A stretch of DNA of 50,819 bases from an uncultured Pseudomonadota bacterium (GCA_903928965.1 CAIYSZ010000050.1:1-50819), one strand, 5' to 3'. Shown: positions 18,229 through 27,126, counted from the stretch's first letter. Notes: a model not told the origin generated them from the sequence alone. Translations and numbers: made by a program.

Positions 18229-19218
18229 ATGAACCCCAACAATTTCAATCATCTATTCTCCGTGGCCCCCATGCTGGATTGGACGGACCGGCATTGCCGC
18301 TACTTCCACCGTCTGCTGAGCAAAAACGCGCTGCTGTATAGTGAAATGATCACCACCGGGGCTATTTTGCGCGGTGACGCGGCGCGGCATTTGCGTTTCA
18401 ACCCCGCGGAGCATCCGGTGGCGCTGCAACTGGGCGGCAGCGACCCGGCCGACTTGGCCGCTTGCGCGCGCATCGGCGCGGAGTTCGGTTACGACGAAAT
18501 CAACCTGAACGTCGGCTGCCCCAGCGACCGGGTGCAACAAGGCCGTTTCGGCGCTTGCTTGATGCTGGAACCGGAACTGGTGGCCGAATGCGTGGCGGCG
18601 ATGCAAGCCGAGGTTTCCATTCCGGTGACGGTGAAATCGCGCATCGGCGTGGATGAGCGCGACAGCTACCCGGAACTGCGACACTTTATCCAAACCGTTG
18701 CCGCCGCCGGCTGCCGAACCTTTATCGTGCATGCGCGCAAGGCCTGGCTTAGCGGTTTGTCGCCCAAGGAAAACCGAGAAATCCCGCCCCTGCATTACGA
18801 CGTAGTGGCGCAACTGAAGCAAGATTTTCCGCATCTAAACTTTGTGCTCAACGGCGGCCTGACCGATTTGCACACCTGCCGCCATTGGCTTGAGCGCCTG
18901 GACGGCGTGATGCTGGGACGCGAGGTTTACCATAATCCGTATATTTTGGCGCACGTTGACGGGCTTTGGACAAAAGAAACGCCAGCGTTTAAAACGCGCG
19001 AACAAATTGCGCTGGATTTGCTACCTTATATTGAAGACCAGCTCCGGCAAGGAGAGCGTTTGCATGGCATCACCCGCCATATATTAGGCCTATTTCACGG
19101 CGAGGCAGGCGCGCGCGCCTGGCGGCGGCACTTAAGCGAAAATGCCAACCGGCCCGCCGCCGGCCCGCATACCGTGCTGGAAGCATTGAAACTGACGCGC
19201 GCTTCTACTCCGGCCTAG
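18229..19218 (+). CDS. dusA: tRNA-dihydrouridine synthase A
   Basis: This is a 329-residue FMN enzyme reducing uridines in the tRNA D-loop (U20/U20a in E. coli). VAPMLDWTDRHCRYFHRLLS at the start, INLNVGCPSDRVQQGRFGACLM with the catalytic cysteine C98, VKSRIGVDERDSY and FVLNGGLTD are diagnostic of the DusA subfamily. The gene is intact. Its last 100 or so codons and the following intergenic sequence are duplicated about 1.15 kb downstream, flanking a two-gene insertion; the last residues differ between copies (RASTPA here, SEYAPA there). Confidence 0.96.
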   Translation: MNPNNFNHLFSVAPMLDWTDRHCRYFHRLLSKNALLYSEMITTGAILRGDAARHLRFNPAEHPVALQLGGSDPADLAACARIGAEFGYDEINLNVGCPSDRVQQGRFGACLMLEPELVAECVAAMQAEVSIPVTVKSRIGVDERDSYPELRHFIQTVAAAGCRTFIVHARKAWLSGLSPKENREIPPLHYDVVAQLKQDFPHLNFVLNGGLTDLHTCRHWLERLDGVMLGREVYHNPYILAHVDGLWTKETPAFKTREQIALDLLPYIEDQLRQGERLHGITRHILGLFHGEAGARAWRRHLSENANRPAAGPHTVLEALKLTRASTPA

Positions 19219-19303
19219 AACGGTGCTAGCTCATTGTTTACATTCACGGATATTTTTATTGAAATAGGTAATTATCCGGCGACAAACCATAAATATATAG
19301 TAT
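18906..19303 (+). repeat. Direct repeat, copy 1 (dusA 3' end plus trailer)
   Basis: This stretch is closely similar to 20059-20406, starting at the same CGTGATGCTGGGACG sequence and running past the dusA stop into the trailer. Identity is near-complete in the first 170 bases, then drops around the stop codon. It forms the left edge of the DUF4160/DUF2442 insertion. Confidence 0.85.
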
Positions 19304-19325
19304 CCCGCCGTCATACAGCATAGAG

Positions 19326-19763
19326 CTAAGAATGCTCGGCTTCCCATCCCTTGCAGGCCAGGGCAATATAACGCGGAACAGGGCGGGCCCCGGTGCCGTA
19401 AGCGCTTATGGTACGCGGCGTCATGCCCAATGCCCGCGCGGCATCCGCTAATGACAAGCCATGACGAATCCGCCAGGCCAGGAAAATGCGCGTATCTTCG
19501 TCGGGCGCGGCTTGTTGCATGGCTTCCAACCACAAGGTATCGGCTCCAATTTGAATGTCAAAGTCCGTCCATTCGACAGCCCACCCCTCGCCGGGTATAA
19601 GCCGAGCCTTGGCAAAAACGGCAGGATCGCGCAATGGCGTCAGACCGGGCTTGGAAAAAACAGCTTCCCGCTTATCCACGATCAATGTATCACCGTTAAT
19701 AAAGGTCATCTTCAACTGATAGTTAGGCAAAGCTTCAACCGCGAATAGGCGGGGGCGTTTCAT
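19326..19763 (-). CDS. DUF2442 protein with C-terminal helix-turn-helix
   Basis: This is a 145-residue protein. Residues of about 1-75 (RLFAVEALPNYQLKMTFINGD, then DPAVFAKARLIPGEGWAVEW) are a DUF2442 domain. Residues of about 95-140 (IRHGLSLADAARALGMTPRTISAYGTGARPVP) are an XRE-like DNA-binding domain. I chose the ATG that overlaps the upstream DUF4160 stop as ATGA, with GGAAGAAATGG as the ribosome site; two in-frame ATGs lie up to 18 bases upstream. DUF4160-DUF2442 pairs recur in bacterial genomes and behave like toxin-antitoxin modules in their layout, but I know of no settled biochemical role. It is probably the autoregulator of the pair. Confidence 0.75.
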   Translation of the reverse strand: MKRPRLFAVEALPNYQLKMTFINGDTLIVDKREAVFSKPGLTPLRDPAVFAKARLIPGEGWAVEWTDFDIQIGADTLWLEAMQQAAPDEDTRIFLAWRIRHGLSLADAARALGMTPRTISAYGTGARPVPRYIALACKGWEAEHS

Positions 19764-19987
19764 GGATGCCATTTCTTCCATTCCTCAATCAATTCATTTT
19801 GGTTTGCGATAACCCACGTCATGACTTCATCACGCAAGCCTCGCGGAAATACGCCTTCGCAAGTTAACGTTTGTAGATTAATCAATACGTCAACGTTGCC
19901 GCCAACCAAATGCGCATGCATCGGCGGATGGTCGTCCTCTCGTATTTGAAGTCTATACTTATTGCGAAAACGGTGTTTTGTGGTCAT
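19760..19987 (-). CDS. DUF4160 domain protein
   Basis: This is a 75-residue protein. RNKYRLQIREDDHPPMHAHLVGG contains the conserved H-P-P-H-x-H cluster that defines DUF4160, and the C-terminus VMTWVIANQNELIEEWKKWHP is a helix. The conserved histidines could bind metal or be catalytic, but this is unproven. It is the first gene of a coupled pair (ATGA overlap with the DUF2442-HTH gene). The promoter lies so close to the ATG that the mRNA may be leaderless. Both genes sit inside the duplicated dusA end. Confidence 0.72.
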   Translation of the reverse strand: MTTKHRFRNKYRLQIREDDHPPMHAHLVGGNVDVLINLQTLTCEGVFPRGLRDEVMTWVIANQNELIEEWKKWHP

Positions 19988-19993
19988 TCGCTA

Positions 19994-20022
19994 ATGGTAT
20001 GGAAATAATTTCCATAAGTCAA
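19994..20022 (-). promoter_or_regulatory. Promoter with embedded palindrome for the DUF4160/DUF2442 pair
   Basis: On the minus strand TTGACT and TACCAT are spaced by 17 bases, and the -10 ends six bases before the DUF4160 ATG. The spacer is almost entirely the palindrome TATGGAAATTATTTCCATA (9-base arms, one central base, at 19998-20016). A bound repressor would block the promoter, which suggests autoregulation by the HTH partner. A second overlapping option (TTGACC-17-TATGGA) lies slightly upstream. Confidence 0.55.
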
Positions 20023-20058
20023 ACCACCCTATAGGTCAATTTCCGATCGAACCTTTCT

Positions 20059-20321
20059 CGTGATGCTGGGACGCGAGGTTTACCATAATCCGACTATTTT
20101 GGCGCACGTTGACGCCCTTTGGACAAAAGAAACGCCAGCGTTTAAAACGCGCGAACAAATTGCGCTGGATTTGCTACCTTATATTGAAGACCAGCTCCGG
20201 CAAGGAGAGCGTTTGCATGGCATTACCCGCCATATATAGCGAAAATGCCAACCGGCCCGCCGCCGGCCCGCATACCGTGCTGGAAGCATTGAAACTAACG
20301 AGCGAATACGCGCCGGCCTGA
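20059..20321 (+). pseudogene. Truncated second copy of the dusA 3' end
   Basis: It reproduces dusA from VMLGREVYHNP onward with a few substitutions. It lacks about 50 bases (the region encoding LGLFHGEAGARAWRRHLS), which breaks the frame and creates a stop right after TRHI. There is no start codon or upstream dusA sequence. It is probably the original chromosomal 3' end displaced from the gene by the insertion, or an imported partial copy. It is not functional. Confidence 0.85.
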
Positions 20322-20406
20322 GACCGTGTAGGCCATTGTTTAAATTCGCGGATTTTATACTGAAATACTTAATTTAATCGGCGACGCTCGGCAAATATAA
20401 GGTATA
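20059..20406 (+). repeat. Direct repeat, copy 2 (right edge of the insertion)
   Basis: This is the partner of 18906-19303. The similarity continues beyond the dusA stop through the trailer to within 30 bases of folE. The duplicated unit is therefore the dusA end plus the dusA-folE intergenic sequence. Confidence 0.8.
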
Positions 20407-20433
20407 CTCAGTAAATTTAATTCGGACTTTTTG

Positions 20434-20976
20434 ATGGAAGAACATTTTTCCAAAATCATCGCCGCCATCGGCGAAGACATCAATCGCGACGGTCTGCGCG
20501 ACACGCCGTCGCGCGCCGCCAAGGCGTTTAAATTTTTAACCAACGGTTACGGCAAGACCCTGGACCAGGTGCTGAACAACGCCATCTTCCAAGCCGACAC
20601 CGAGGACATGGTCATCGTCAAGGACATAGAACTGTATTCCTTGTGCGAGCACCATTTATTGCCGTTTATCGGCAAATGCCACATCGGATACCTGCCCACG
20701 GGCAAGGTATTAGGCTTGTCCAAGTTGGCGCGTATTGTGGACATGTACGGCCGCCGCCTGCAGATCCAAGAACAATTGACCCGGCAAATCGCTACCGCGG
20801 TGGAAACCGCCATAGACGCGCGCGGGGTCGCGGTGGTCATAGAAGCCAAGCATCTATGCATGATGATGCGCGGCGTGCAGAAACAAAACTCGGTAATGAC
20901 CACCTCGGTAATGACCGGCGTGTTCCGCGAGGAAATCAGCACCCGCTCGGAATTTCTTAACTTAATAAACCGATAA
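20434..20976 (+). CDS. folE: GTP cyclohydrolase I
   Basis: This is a 180-residue type IA enzyme converting GTP to dihydroneopterin triphosphate, the first step of folate synthesis. The zinc and active-site motif [22 protein letters not shown] is near residue 70. [30 protein letters not shown] supplies the remaining Cys ligand. I chose the ATG rather than an adjacent upstream TTG. It starts an operon: hemH follows after 3 bases. Its promoter lies within or next to the duplicated dusA trailer. Confidence 0.97.
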   Translation: MEEHFSKIIAAIGEDINRDGLRDTPSRAAKAFKFLTNGYGKTLDQVLNNAIFQADTEDMVIVKDIELYSLCEHHLLPFIGKCHIGYLPTGKVLGLSKLARIVDMYGRRLQIQEQLTRQIATAVETAIDARGVAVVIEAKHLCMMMRGVQKQNSVMTTSVMTGVFREEISTRSEFLNLINR

Positions 20977-20979
20977 ACC

Positions 20980-21942
20980 ATGCTAAAAACCGGCGTCGTT
21001 TTAGTTAATCTGGGTTCGCCCGAATCTCCGCAAACCGGCGACGTGCGCAAATTTTTGCGCGCCTTCCTCGGCGACCCGCGCGTGGTCAACCTGCCGCGAC
21101 CGCTGTGGCTGTTGATACTCAATCTTTTCATCCTGCCGTTTCGGCCGAGCAAATCCGCGCACGCCTACCAAAGCATTTGGACCGAGGCCGGCTCGCCGCT
21201 GGCGGTCCATACCGCCGGCCTTAGCCAACGGCTTAACCAGCTTTACGCCCAACCGAACCTGGAATTCGCCTACGCCATGAGCTACGGAGAACCGGCGATT
21301 GCGGACGTCATTGCGGGCTTACGGCAAAACGGGGCCGGGCGCATCATCGTATTGCCTCTTTACCCGCAATATTCCTCCACCACCACCGCCTCGGTATTCG
21401 ACGCGCTGGCGGCTTATGGCCGTAAACAAAGGCATATTCCGGAACTGCATTTCATCAGCGATTACCACCAACGGCCGGTCTATATCAAAGCGCTGGCGGA
21501 CTCGGTGCGCGCGCATTGGCGCGACCACGGCCAAGCCGAATTATTACTCTTGTCGTTTCACGGTCTGCCGAAAAAACTCAGCGAACTGGGCGACCCTTAC
21601 GCCAAGCAATGCGCCGAAACAGCGCGGCTATTGGCCGCCGAACTAGGCCTGGACGCCGCGCGATGGCGGCTGGTGTTTCAATCCCGCTTCGGCCGCGCCG
21701 AATGGTTGCAGCCGTATTGCGTGGAAACGTTGCAAGCGCTGCCGGCCGAGGGAATAAAACACATCGACGTACTGTGTCCGGGATTCGCGGTGGACTGCCT
21801 GGAAACGCTAGAAGAAATCGCCATCACCAATAAGCAAATTTTTCTCGACGCCGGCGGCGTGGAATACCGCTACATAGCGGCGCTAAACGACGGCGTAGCG
21901 CACGCGGCGGCGATTTACGACATAATAATAAACCACGATTAG
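20980..21942 (+). CDS. hemH: Ferrochelatase
   Basis: This is a 320-residue enzyme inserting Fe(II) into protoporphyrin IX, the last step of heme synthesis. VVLVNLGSPESPQTGDVRKFLRAFLGDPRVVNLPR at the N-terminus and LLLSFHGLPKK (metal-binding His near 192) are diagnostic. CPGFAVDCLETLEEIA near the C-terminus matches the family. It is tightly linked to folE upstream and followed after 25 bases by the MutS-like gene with a good GAGAGAAG ribosome site. Confidence 0.97.
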   Translation: MLKTGVVLVNLGSPESPQTGDVRKFLRAFLGDPRVVNLPRPLWLLILNLFILPFRPSKSAHAYQSIWTEAGSPLAVHTAGLSQRLNQLYAQPNLEFAYAMSYGEPAIADVIAGLRQNGAGRIIVLPLYPQYSSTTTASVFDALAAYGRKQRHIPELHFISDYHQRPVYIKALADSVRAHWRDHGQAELLLLSFHGLPKKLSELGDPYAKQCAETARLLAAELGLDAARWRLVFQSRFGRAEWLQPYCVETLQALPAEGIKHIDVLCPGFAVDCLETLEEIAITNKQIFLDAGGVEYRYIAALNDGVAHAAAIYDIIINHD

Positions 21943-21967
21943 CCTATCACCTTAAGAGAGAAGCGCA

Positions 21968-23569
21968 ATGACCGAGAACGTATTGCAAAGTTGGAAAGAC
22001 GATTGGCCGCATATCGCCGCCTACCAGCCGGCCCCTACCGGCGAAGGCGTGCTGGACCAAGCCGCTTTTGACGCCATGGAAGTGGAAGAATTGTTCGACA
22101 CCGTCAACCACGCCGCCACTATCGCCGGGCAAACCGTGCTCTACCGCTCGCTGACGAATCCATTGGACAATCTGGAAGCGATCAACGCCAAACAAGAAGC
22201 CATCCGCGAGATTTTAGAGCAACCGGCGGTGCGCGAAAACGTGGAAAACATCGTCGCCAACGCCGCGCGCAACGAAGCGCGCCTGCACGTGCTATTGTTC
22301 GGCGAATTTCTCGGCTCATTCGGCACCTCGCGCGAATTAAAGCAAATTGAAGGCTACGGCTACAAGCAATACAAGCAAGGCGTCAATTTCGTATTGAAAT
22401 TAGTGCATGCGATACAAGCGTCCGAAACGCCTAAATCCGCTTACTTGCGTCAGGTTTACCGCAAAATCAACCAATTCGCGGAAAGCAATGACTATTCCCT
22501 GATGGTCGGCCCGGTCTACAACACCGAACAAGGCATGCAAAGCCGCTTGCAGCGCAAGGGCTTTTGGCCGCCGGCGGTCATATTCCGCCCTAGCCTATTC
22601 AAACCATTGCTGCTCGCCGCCGCCGCCGCCAGTATTTGGGTGTTGATGCAATTGTTTCCGGGCGATATGTTCAAGGTCTCGCGCGACGGCATTTCCGTCG
22701 CCTCCGTGTTCTTTTTGCCCTTGCTATTGGCCTATATTCCGCTGGTTGGCGGCTATGACCGGGACAATTGCATCATCCCGCTACGCAATCAATACCGGCA
22801 TTCGGCGGCGCTAGGAGAATTATTGGACGGCCTGGGCGAACTGGACGAACTGCTCACCTTAATTAAATACTCTGAAAATTACGGCGGCGACATGGTGCTG
22901 CCGGAAATGCACGATACGGAACAACACAGCATACGCCTGAGCGGCTGCAAAAACCCGGTATTGGGTTACCAAAACCCGGACTACGTGCCGAACGACTTTA
23001 TTATGGAGCGGCAGCGCCTAATCTGCATCACCGGCCCCAATAGCGGCGGCAAAACCGCCTTGTGCAAAACCGTCACCCAAATACAAATCCTGGCCCAAAT
23101 CGGCGGCTTCGTGCCGGCTACTTCGGCTATCCTAAGCGTGGCGGACCGCATTTTCTACCAAGCGCCGTCCATCAGCCATTTGGACGACGGCGAAGGCCGC
23201 TTCGGCGCGGAATTAAAACGCACCCGCGACATTTTCCTGGCCAGCAGCGCCAAAAGCCTAGTAGTATTGGACGAAATGGCCGAAGGCACCACCTTTGAAG
23301 AAAAAATGCAATCCTCCACCGACATTCTGGACGGCTTTTACCGCAAAAACAACAGCACCATACTCATTACGCATAACCATCAACTAGTAGACGTGTTCAT
23401 CAAACGCCGCATCGCGGAAGCCTGGCAAGTGGAATTCGCCAACGACACCGACCTGCCGACCTTTAAACTGATACCAGGCATCTCGCGCATCAGTCACGCC
23501 GACCGGGTGGCGAAGAAAATCGGCTTCTCCAAGCAAGACATCGACAACTATTTGGCGCGCCGTTCATGA
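21968..23569 (+). CDS. Membrane-associated MutS-like ATPase
   Basis: This is a 533-residue protein with the MutS family ATPase domain but no mismatch-recognition domain. The Walker A is [15 protein letters not shown] at about 352-366, the Walker B is [13 protein letters not shown], and the switch histidine lies in [12 protein letters not shown]. The N-terminal third is a helical core/clamp-like region ([28 protein letters not shown] resembles MutS domain III). Two hydrophobic segments at about 211-256 ([33 protein letters not shown]) suggest insertion in the membrane, which is unusual for MutS. Its role is unknown. Its stop overlaps the purT start by four bases (ATGA). Confidence 0.8.
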   Translation: MTENVLQSWKDDWPHIAAYQPAPTGEGVLDQAAFDAMEVEELFDTVNHAATIAGQTVLYRSLTNPLDNLEAINAKQEAIREILEQPAVRENVENIVANAARNEARLHVLLFGEFLGSFGTSRELKQIEGYGYKQYKQGVNFVLKLVHAIQASETPKSAYLRQVYRKINQFAESNDYSLMVGPVYNTEQGMQSRLQRKGFWPPAVIFRPSLFKPLLLAAAAASIWVLMQLFPGDMFKVSRDGISVASVFFLPLLLAYIPLVGGYDRDNCIIPLRNQYRHSAALGELLDGLGELDELLTLIKYSENYGGDMVLPEMHDTEQHSIRLSGCKNPVLGYQNPDYVPNDFIMERQRLICITGPNSGGKTALCKTVTQIQILAQIGGFVPATSAILSVADRIFYQAPSISHLDDGEGRFGAELKRTRDIFLASSAKSLVVLDEMAEGTTFEEKMQSSTDILDGFYRKNNSTILITHNHQLVDVFIKRRIAEAWQVEFANDTDLPTFKLIPGISRISHADRVAKKIGFSKQDIDNYLARRS

Positions 23570-24768
23570 ATATAGGCACGCCTTACAGCGCATCCGCCAC
23601 CAAGGCCTTATTGCTGGGCGCGGGCGAACTGGGCAAGGAAATCGCCATTTCCCTGCAACGCCACGGCGTGCAAGTCATCGCCGCGGACCGCTACCCCAAC
23701 GCGCCGGCCATGCAAGTGGCGCATGTAAGCGCCGTACTCGACATGACCGACCCGGAAGCGCTAACGCGGCTGATCCGCGAACACCGGCCGCATTTCGTGA
23801 TTCCGGAAATCGAGGCCATCGCCACCGGCGCTTTGCAAGCCTTGGAAGCAGCCGGCGAGGCGGTGATCGTCCCTAACGCCAAGGCCATACAACTGACCAT
23901 GAACCGCGAGGGCATCCGCCAACTGGCGGCGGCGGAGCTAGGCCTGCCCACCTCAAAATACGCCTTCGCCGCCAGCTACGCCGAGCTATTGGCGGCGGTG
24001 GAGCAACAAAACATAGGCTACCCGTGCTTCGTCAAGCCCACCATGTCCTCGTCCGGCAAGGGGCAATCCATGGCCCGCGACGCCGCCGAATTGCAAGCCG
24101 CCTGGGACTACGCCCAAGCCGGCGCCCGCGCCAGCACCGGCAAGGTGATAGTAGAAGCCAAAATCGAGTTTGATTTTGAAATCACCCTGCTCACCGTGCG
24201 CGCCCTCAACAGCAAAGGCGAAACGGAAACCCATTTTTGCCAGCCCATCGGCCACCGGCAAGAAGCCGGCGACTACCGCGAGAGCTGGCAGCCGCAAGCC
24301 ATGAGCGCGGCCGCCTGGGCCGAGTCGCAACGCATCGCCGCCGCCATTACCGCCGCGCTGGGCGGCCTGGGCCTGTTCGGCGTGGAATTGTTCGTCAAGG
24401 GCGACCAGGTCTGGTTCAGTGAAGTCAGCCCGCGCCCGCACGACACCGGCCTGGTTACCTTAGTCAGCCAACGCCAAAGCGAATTTGACTTGCATGTCCG
24501 CGCGATTTTGGGTTTGCCGGTTGACGCGGAATTAGCTAAAATCGGCGCATCGGCGGTCATACTGGCCGCCGCGGCCGGCGAAAACGTGGTTTACGCCGGC
24601 TTGGAACTAGCCCTGGAGCAACCGGAAAGCGAAGTGCGCCTGTTCGGCAAGCCGCAAGCCTACCCCGGCCGGCGCATGGGCGTGGCGCTAGCCGGCGCGG
24701 ACAGCGTGGAACAAGCCCGCGCCCGCGCCACGGCCGCCGCCGCCGCGATTAAGGTCGCGCCCGGATAA
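23566..24768 (+). CDS. purT: Formate-dependent phosphoribosylglycinamide formyltransferase
   Basis: This is a 400-residue ATP-grasp enzyme that makes FGAR from GAR with formate and ATP (purine synthesis step 3, alternative to PurN). [60 protein letters not shown] and [27 protein letters not shown] are diagnostic. It is translationally coupled to the MutS-like gene by an ATGA overlap. Use of formate would suit a C1-metabolising host, but many other bacteria have it. Confidence 0.97.
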   Translation: MNIGTPYSASATKALLLGAGELGKEIAISLQRHGVQVIAADRYPNAPAMQVAHVSAVLDMTDPEALTRLIREHRPHFVIPEIEAIATGALQALEAAGEAVIVPNAKAIQLTMNREGIRQLAAAELGLPTSKYAFAASYAELLAAVEQQNIGYPCFVKPTMSSSGKGQSMARDAAELQAAWDYAQAGARASTGKVIVEAKIEFDFEITLLTVRALNSKGETETHFCQPIGHRQEAGDYRESWQPQAMSAAAWAESQRIAAAITAALGGLGLFGVELFVKGDQVWFSEVSPRPHDTGLVTLVSQRQSEFDLHVRAILGLPVDAELAKIGASAVILAAAAGENVVYAGLELALEQPESEVRLFGKPQAYPGRRMGVALAGADSVEQARARATAAAAAIKVAPG

Positions 24769-24790
24769 ACCCTAACACCGAGGAGGGCTC

Positions 24791-25369
24791 ATGCAAGGAT
24801 ACCGCCGCCTAGCCATATTACTCTGCTTCTCAGCCGCCACCCAGGCGGATATCTACACCTATACCGCCCCGCACGGCCCAACGATGATCACCAACCTCAA
24901 ACCCAAGGATAGCGTCAAGTATAAAATCCTGGTGCGCAGCCAACCGGCCACCTACAGCCAAGACCTAAAATACGCCCCCACTAATAAACAAAAATACCTC
25001 GGCTTGGTCGAACAAGCCGCCTTCAAACACAATGTAGACCCCAAACTACTGCACGCGGTCATCCAAACCGAATCGGCGTACAACTCCCGCGCCATCTCCT
25101 CCGCCGGTGCCATGGGCCTAATGCAACTCATGCCCGACACCGCCACCCGCTACGGCGTCACCAACCCCTACGACGCCGAACAAAACATAGACGCCGGCGC
25201 GCATTACCTAAGCGACTTGCTGGACATGTTCGGCTCTAATTTGTATCTAGCCATCGCCGGCTACAACGCCGGCGAAGGCGCGGTGATGAAATACAACTAC
25301 ACCGTCCCGCCGTACCGGGAAACGCAAAATTATGTGCGGCAGGTGTTGCAGTTGTATGCGGGGGGGTAA
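24791..25369 (+). CDS. Lytic transglycosylase (SLT domain)
   Basis: This is a 192-residue secreted murein transglycosylase. The N-terminal 18 residues are a signal peptide (ILLCFSAATQA), followed by a short DUF4124-like stretch (DIYTYTAPHGPTMITNLKP). The SLT domain shows the catalytic glutamate in VIQTESAYNSRAIS, then GAMGLMQLMPDTATRYGV, NIDAGAHYLSDLL and AIAGYNAGEGAV. It follows purT by 22 bases with a strong GAGGAGGG ribosome site, so it is probably the last gene of the folE operon. Confidence 0.92.
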   Translation: MQGYRRLAILLCFSAATQADIYTYTAPHGPTMITNLKPKDSVKYKILVRSQPATYSQDLKYAPTNKQKYLGLVEQAAFKHNVDPKLLHAVIQTESAYNSRAISSAGAMGLMQLMPDTATRYGVTNPYDAEQNIDAGAHYLSDLLDMFGSNLYLAIAGYNAGEGAVMKYNYTVPPYRETQNYVRQVLQLYAGG

Positions 25370-25533
25370 TGATTCAGCACAAGCGCCCGGTACAAATGAA
25401 ACGATATCAAGTTTTTTGTTAGTCGTGCCGGTTGATCAACGGTGTGACGCGGAAATAAACGCGGAATTACAAGCCTTGCGCGATGAAAAGAGCCATTTAT
25501 GAAACTGTTTCTGGAATGGTTTTGAAGCCACCC

Positions 25534-25768
25534 CTACGCATCAAACAACTGAGTATAAGCATTTACGACAGCTTGCTGATCAATATTATTCAGAATACCC
25601 GCTTGCCTAATAATCAAGCGATTATCCAAGGTGAATAATTTCATCCGAACTATAGAAGCTGAAGAAAGACCAGCGCTATGCAAATCGGAAATATTGACAT
25701 CGTATAGCCGGCTAGAGTTTTTGGCGCTAGTAATCATGGCTAACACTAAACCACCGAAAATTTATCAT
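25534..25768 (-). pseudogene. Broken MazF/PemK-family toxin gene
   Basis: The C-terminal two thirds is recognisable: LAMITSAKNSSRLYDVNISDLHSAGLSSASIVRMKLFTLDNRLIIRQAG matches the second half of MazF/PemK toxins (S-x-V-R-x-K-L-F-T-L). The N-terminal strands are missing: a possible ATG overlaps the antitoxin stop (TTATGA) and gives MINFRWFSV, but it is one frame off and about 20-25 residues too short to join the rest. A deletion with frameshift is the simplest reading. Confidence 0.7.
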
Positions 25769-25992
25769 AAATCGGCATAGGCTTCATCATCAAATTCACT
25801 ATCCCATTCGCCTAAAGTGCCTTGTAGTGCTTTTGTATAACTAACATCCATAGGCGGGGCTTTGCGGAGATGAACCCCCGCGTAATCAATTTAAAATATA
25901 ATAACATTCCCTTCCTTAAGATCGAGGACTTCAAGAACTGAATCGGGAATTATGGTTTGATTATGATGAATTATTTGACTATTAGTTTTCAT
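25765..25992 (-). pseudogene. MazE/AbrB-like antitoxin gene with an internal stop
   Basis: The frame opens with ATG behind a TTGGAG ribosome site and reads MKTNSQIIHHNQTIIPDSVLE (AbrB/SpoVT-like). A TAA stop at codon 34 follows VLDLKEGNVIIF. The same frame then continues uninterrupted (IDYAGVHLRKAPPMDVSYTKAL and an acidic tail) to a TGA at codon 76. One base change would restore a full antitoxin. It overlaps the broken toxin gene, so this is a decayed MazEF-type pair. Confidence 0.7.
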
Positions 25993-26380
25993 TCAATAAC
26001 TCCAATTATTTTAGAGTACCAGCATCATAGAATTCTATAAAGCTACAGATGTTTCATATATTATGACGACATGCTAGCGTATTTCCGGTGGTTATTGCAA
26101 ATACAGACAATGATCTACAGGTACTTCGGCAAATGATTCAAGTATTGGGTGGTCTCGTAGTATTGGGTTGTCATGATGATTTACTCCAGCCGTTTTATCC
26201 TTCAACTTAAATATTCTAAACCCTATGCTGGTGCGTGGCAAAAAATTAATACCCAAGCACAGGGGGGAAATTCCAAGCCCGCGCCACCCAAGCACACCCA
26301 AAACTTGCCACCAACAAACGACCCTGCTAGGCTAACTGTGGCGTAGGGTTGCCTATAAGTTCTGTGGCTAGTAGTCTAAA
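25993..26380. other. AT-rich gap without a supported gene
   Basis: There are short frames on both strands (a 69-codon minus frame and a plus-strand frame reading VFPVVIANTDNDLQVLRQ), but neither shows a ribosome site or a family I can name. An imperfect duplication (GTATTGGGTGGTCTC / GTATTGGGTTGTCAT) lies near 26143-26173. It probably consists of eroded gene fragments. Confidence 0.35.
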
Positions 26381-26425
26381 TTGTGACAGAATTTAGTTTA
26401 CTTTTTATATGAAATATCATATAAA
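26381..26425 (+). promoter_or_regulatory. Promoter and operator of the RelE/XRE pair
   Basis: TTGTGA and TTTATA are separated by 17 bases. The -10 overlaps a palindrome with arms TTTATATGA and TCATATAAA around AATA (26404-26425). It ends six bases before the toxin start codon, leaving a very short leader without a ribosome site. Repression by the XRE antitoxin is inferred. Confidence 0.5.
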
Positions 26426-26431
26426 TATTCC

Positions 26432-26800
26432 ATGATACCCTCATTCAACAAACCCGTCGTCTGGCTCGGCTCGTCCCATGTGGATTGGAAGGCTTTTCCA
26501 GACGACGTACAGGATGTCATGGGATATACCTTACATCTAGCGCAACTTGGCGAAAAAGCCAATAACGTCAAACCCTTGACTGGCTTTAAGGGTGCTTCTG
26601 CGCTTGAAATAAGCGACGACTATCACGGTGACGCCTATAGGGCGATTTACACGGTAAAATTTCATGATGTTGTATATGTCCTGCACGCTTTTCAAAAGAA
26701 AAGCGAACAAGGAATAGCAACACCCAAAAGTGAGATTGATTTAATTGAACAACGTTTAAAAAAGGCAAAAGAGCACCATGACAAAAACTTTGCTCAATAA
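26432..26800 (+). CDS. RelE/HigB-type toxin (phage Gp49-like family)
   Basis: This is a 122-residue protein of the DUF891/Gp49-like branch of the RelE superfamily. KPVVWLGSSHVDWKAFPDDVQDVMGYTLHLAQLG, then VKPLTGFKGASALEISDDYHGDAYRAIYTVKFHDVVYVLHAFQKKSE, are characteristic, including the R-x-x-Y and H-x-F-x-K-K elements. These toxins usually cleave mRNA at the ribosome. The toxin gene comes first and overlaps the antitoxin gene by 23 bases, as in HigBA-type modules. It appears intact. Confidence 0.88.
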   Translation: MIPSFNKPVVWLGSSHVDWKAFPDDVQDVMGYTLHLAQLGEKANNVKPLTGFKGASALEISDDYHGDAYRAIYTVKFHDVVYVLHAFQKKSEQGIATPKSEIDLIEQRLKKAKEHHDKNFAQ

Positions 26801-27116
26801 CGATGAACGCATTGTACAAACCTTGCATCCATTTGAGGGATTGCCCAACGGCGAGGAACGCTTTGCCAAGGTTCAATTGGCGCGCCAGATCAATCTATTG
26901 CTGGAAGAACGCGGTTTGAAACAACGCGAGGCGGCTGAATTGCTCGGCATAACCCAACCGGAGGTGTCTAATCTTGCCACGGGTCGCATTTCAGGATTCA
27001 CTTTTGACCGCTTATACCGTTGCCTATCCGCTTTGGATACGGATATTGAGATCACGCTTAAAAGGCATATCGTGACGGAAACATCATCCGCGTTTATTCA
27101 TGTTTCATGCCTTTGA
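26778..27116 (+). CDS. XRE-family antitoxin (HigA-like)
   Basis: This is a 112-residue protein. The helix-turn-helix at about 46-80 (LLLEERGLKQREAAELLGITQPEVSNLATGRISGF) followed by FDRLYRCLSALDTDIEITLKR is typical of XRE antitoxins paired with Gp49-like toxins. It is translated from within the toxin gene's end. The C-terminal 19 residues after LKRHI are poorly conserved-looking and may be read-on from an altered end. Confidence 0.87.
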   Translation: MTKTLLNNDERIVQTLHPFEGLPNGEERFAKVQLARQINLLLEERGLKQREAAELLGITQPEVSNLATGRISGFTFDRLYRCLSALDTDIEITLKRHIVTETSSAFIHVSCL

Positions 27117-27126
27117 AAAATAATAA

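Noticed and set aside
26092-26301. A 69-codon minus-strand frame in the AT-rich gap
   Set aside because: No family, no start signal and low-complexity surroundings; could be a gene scrap but cannot be supported.
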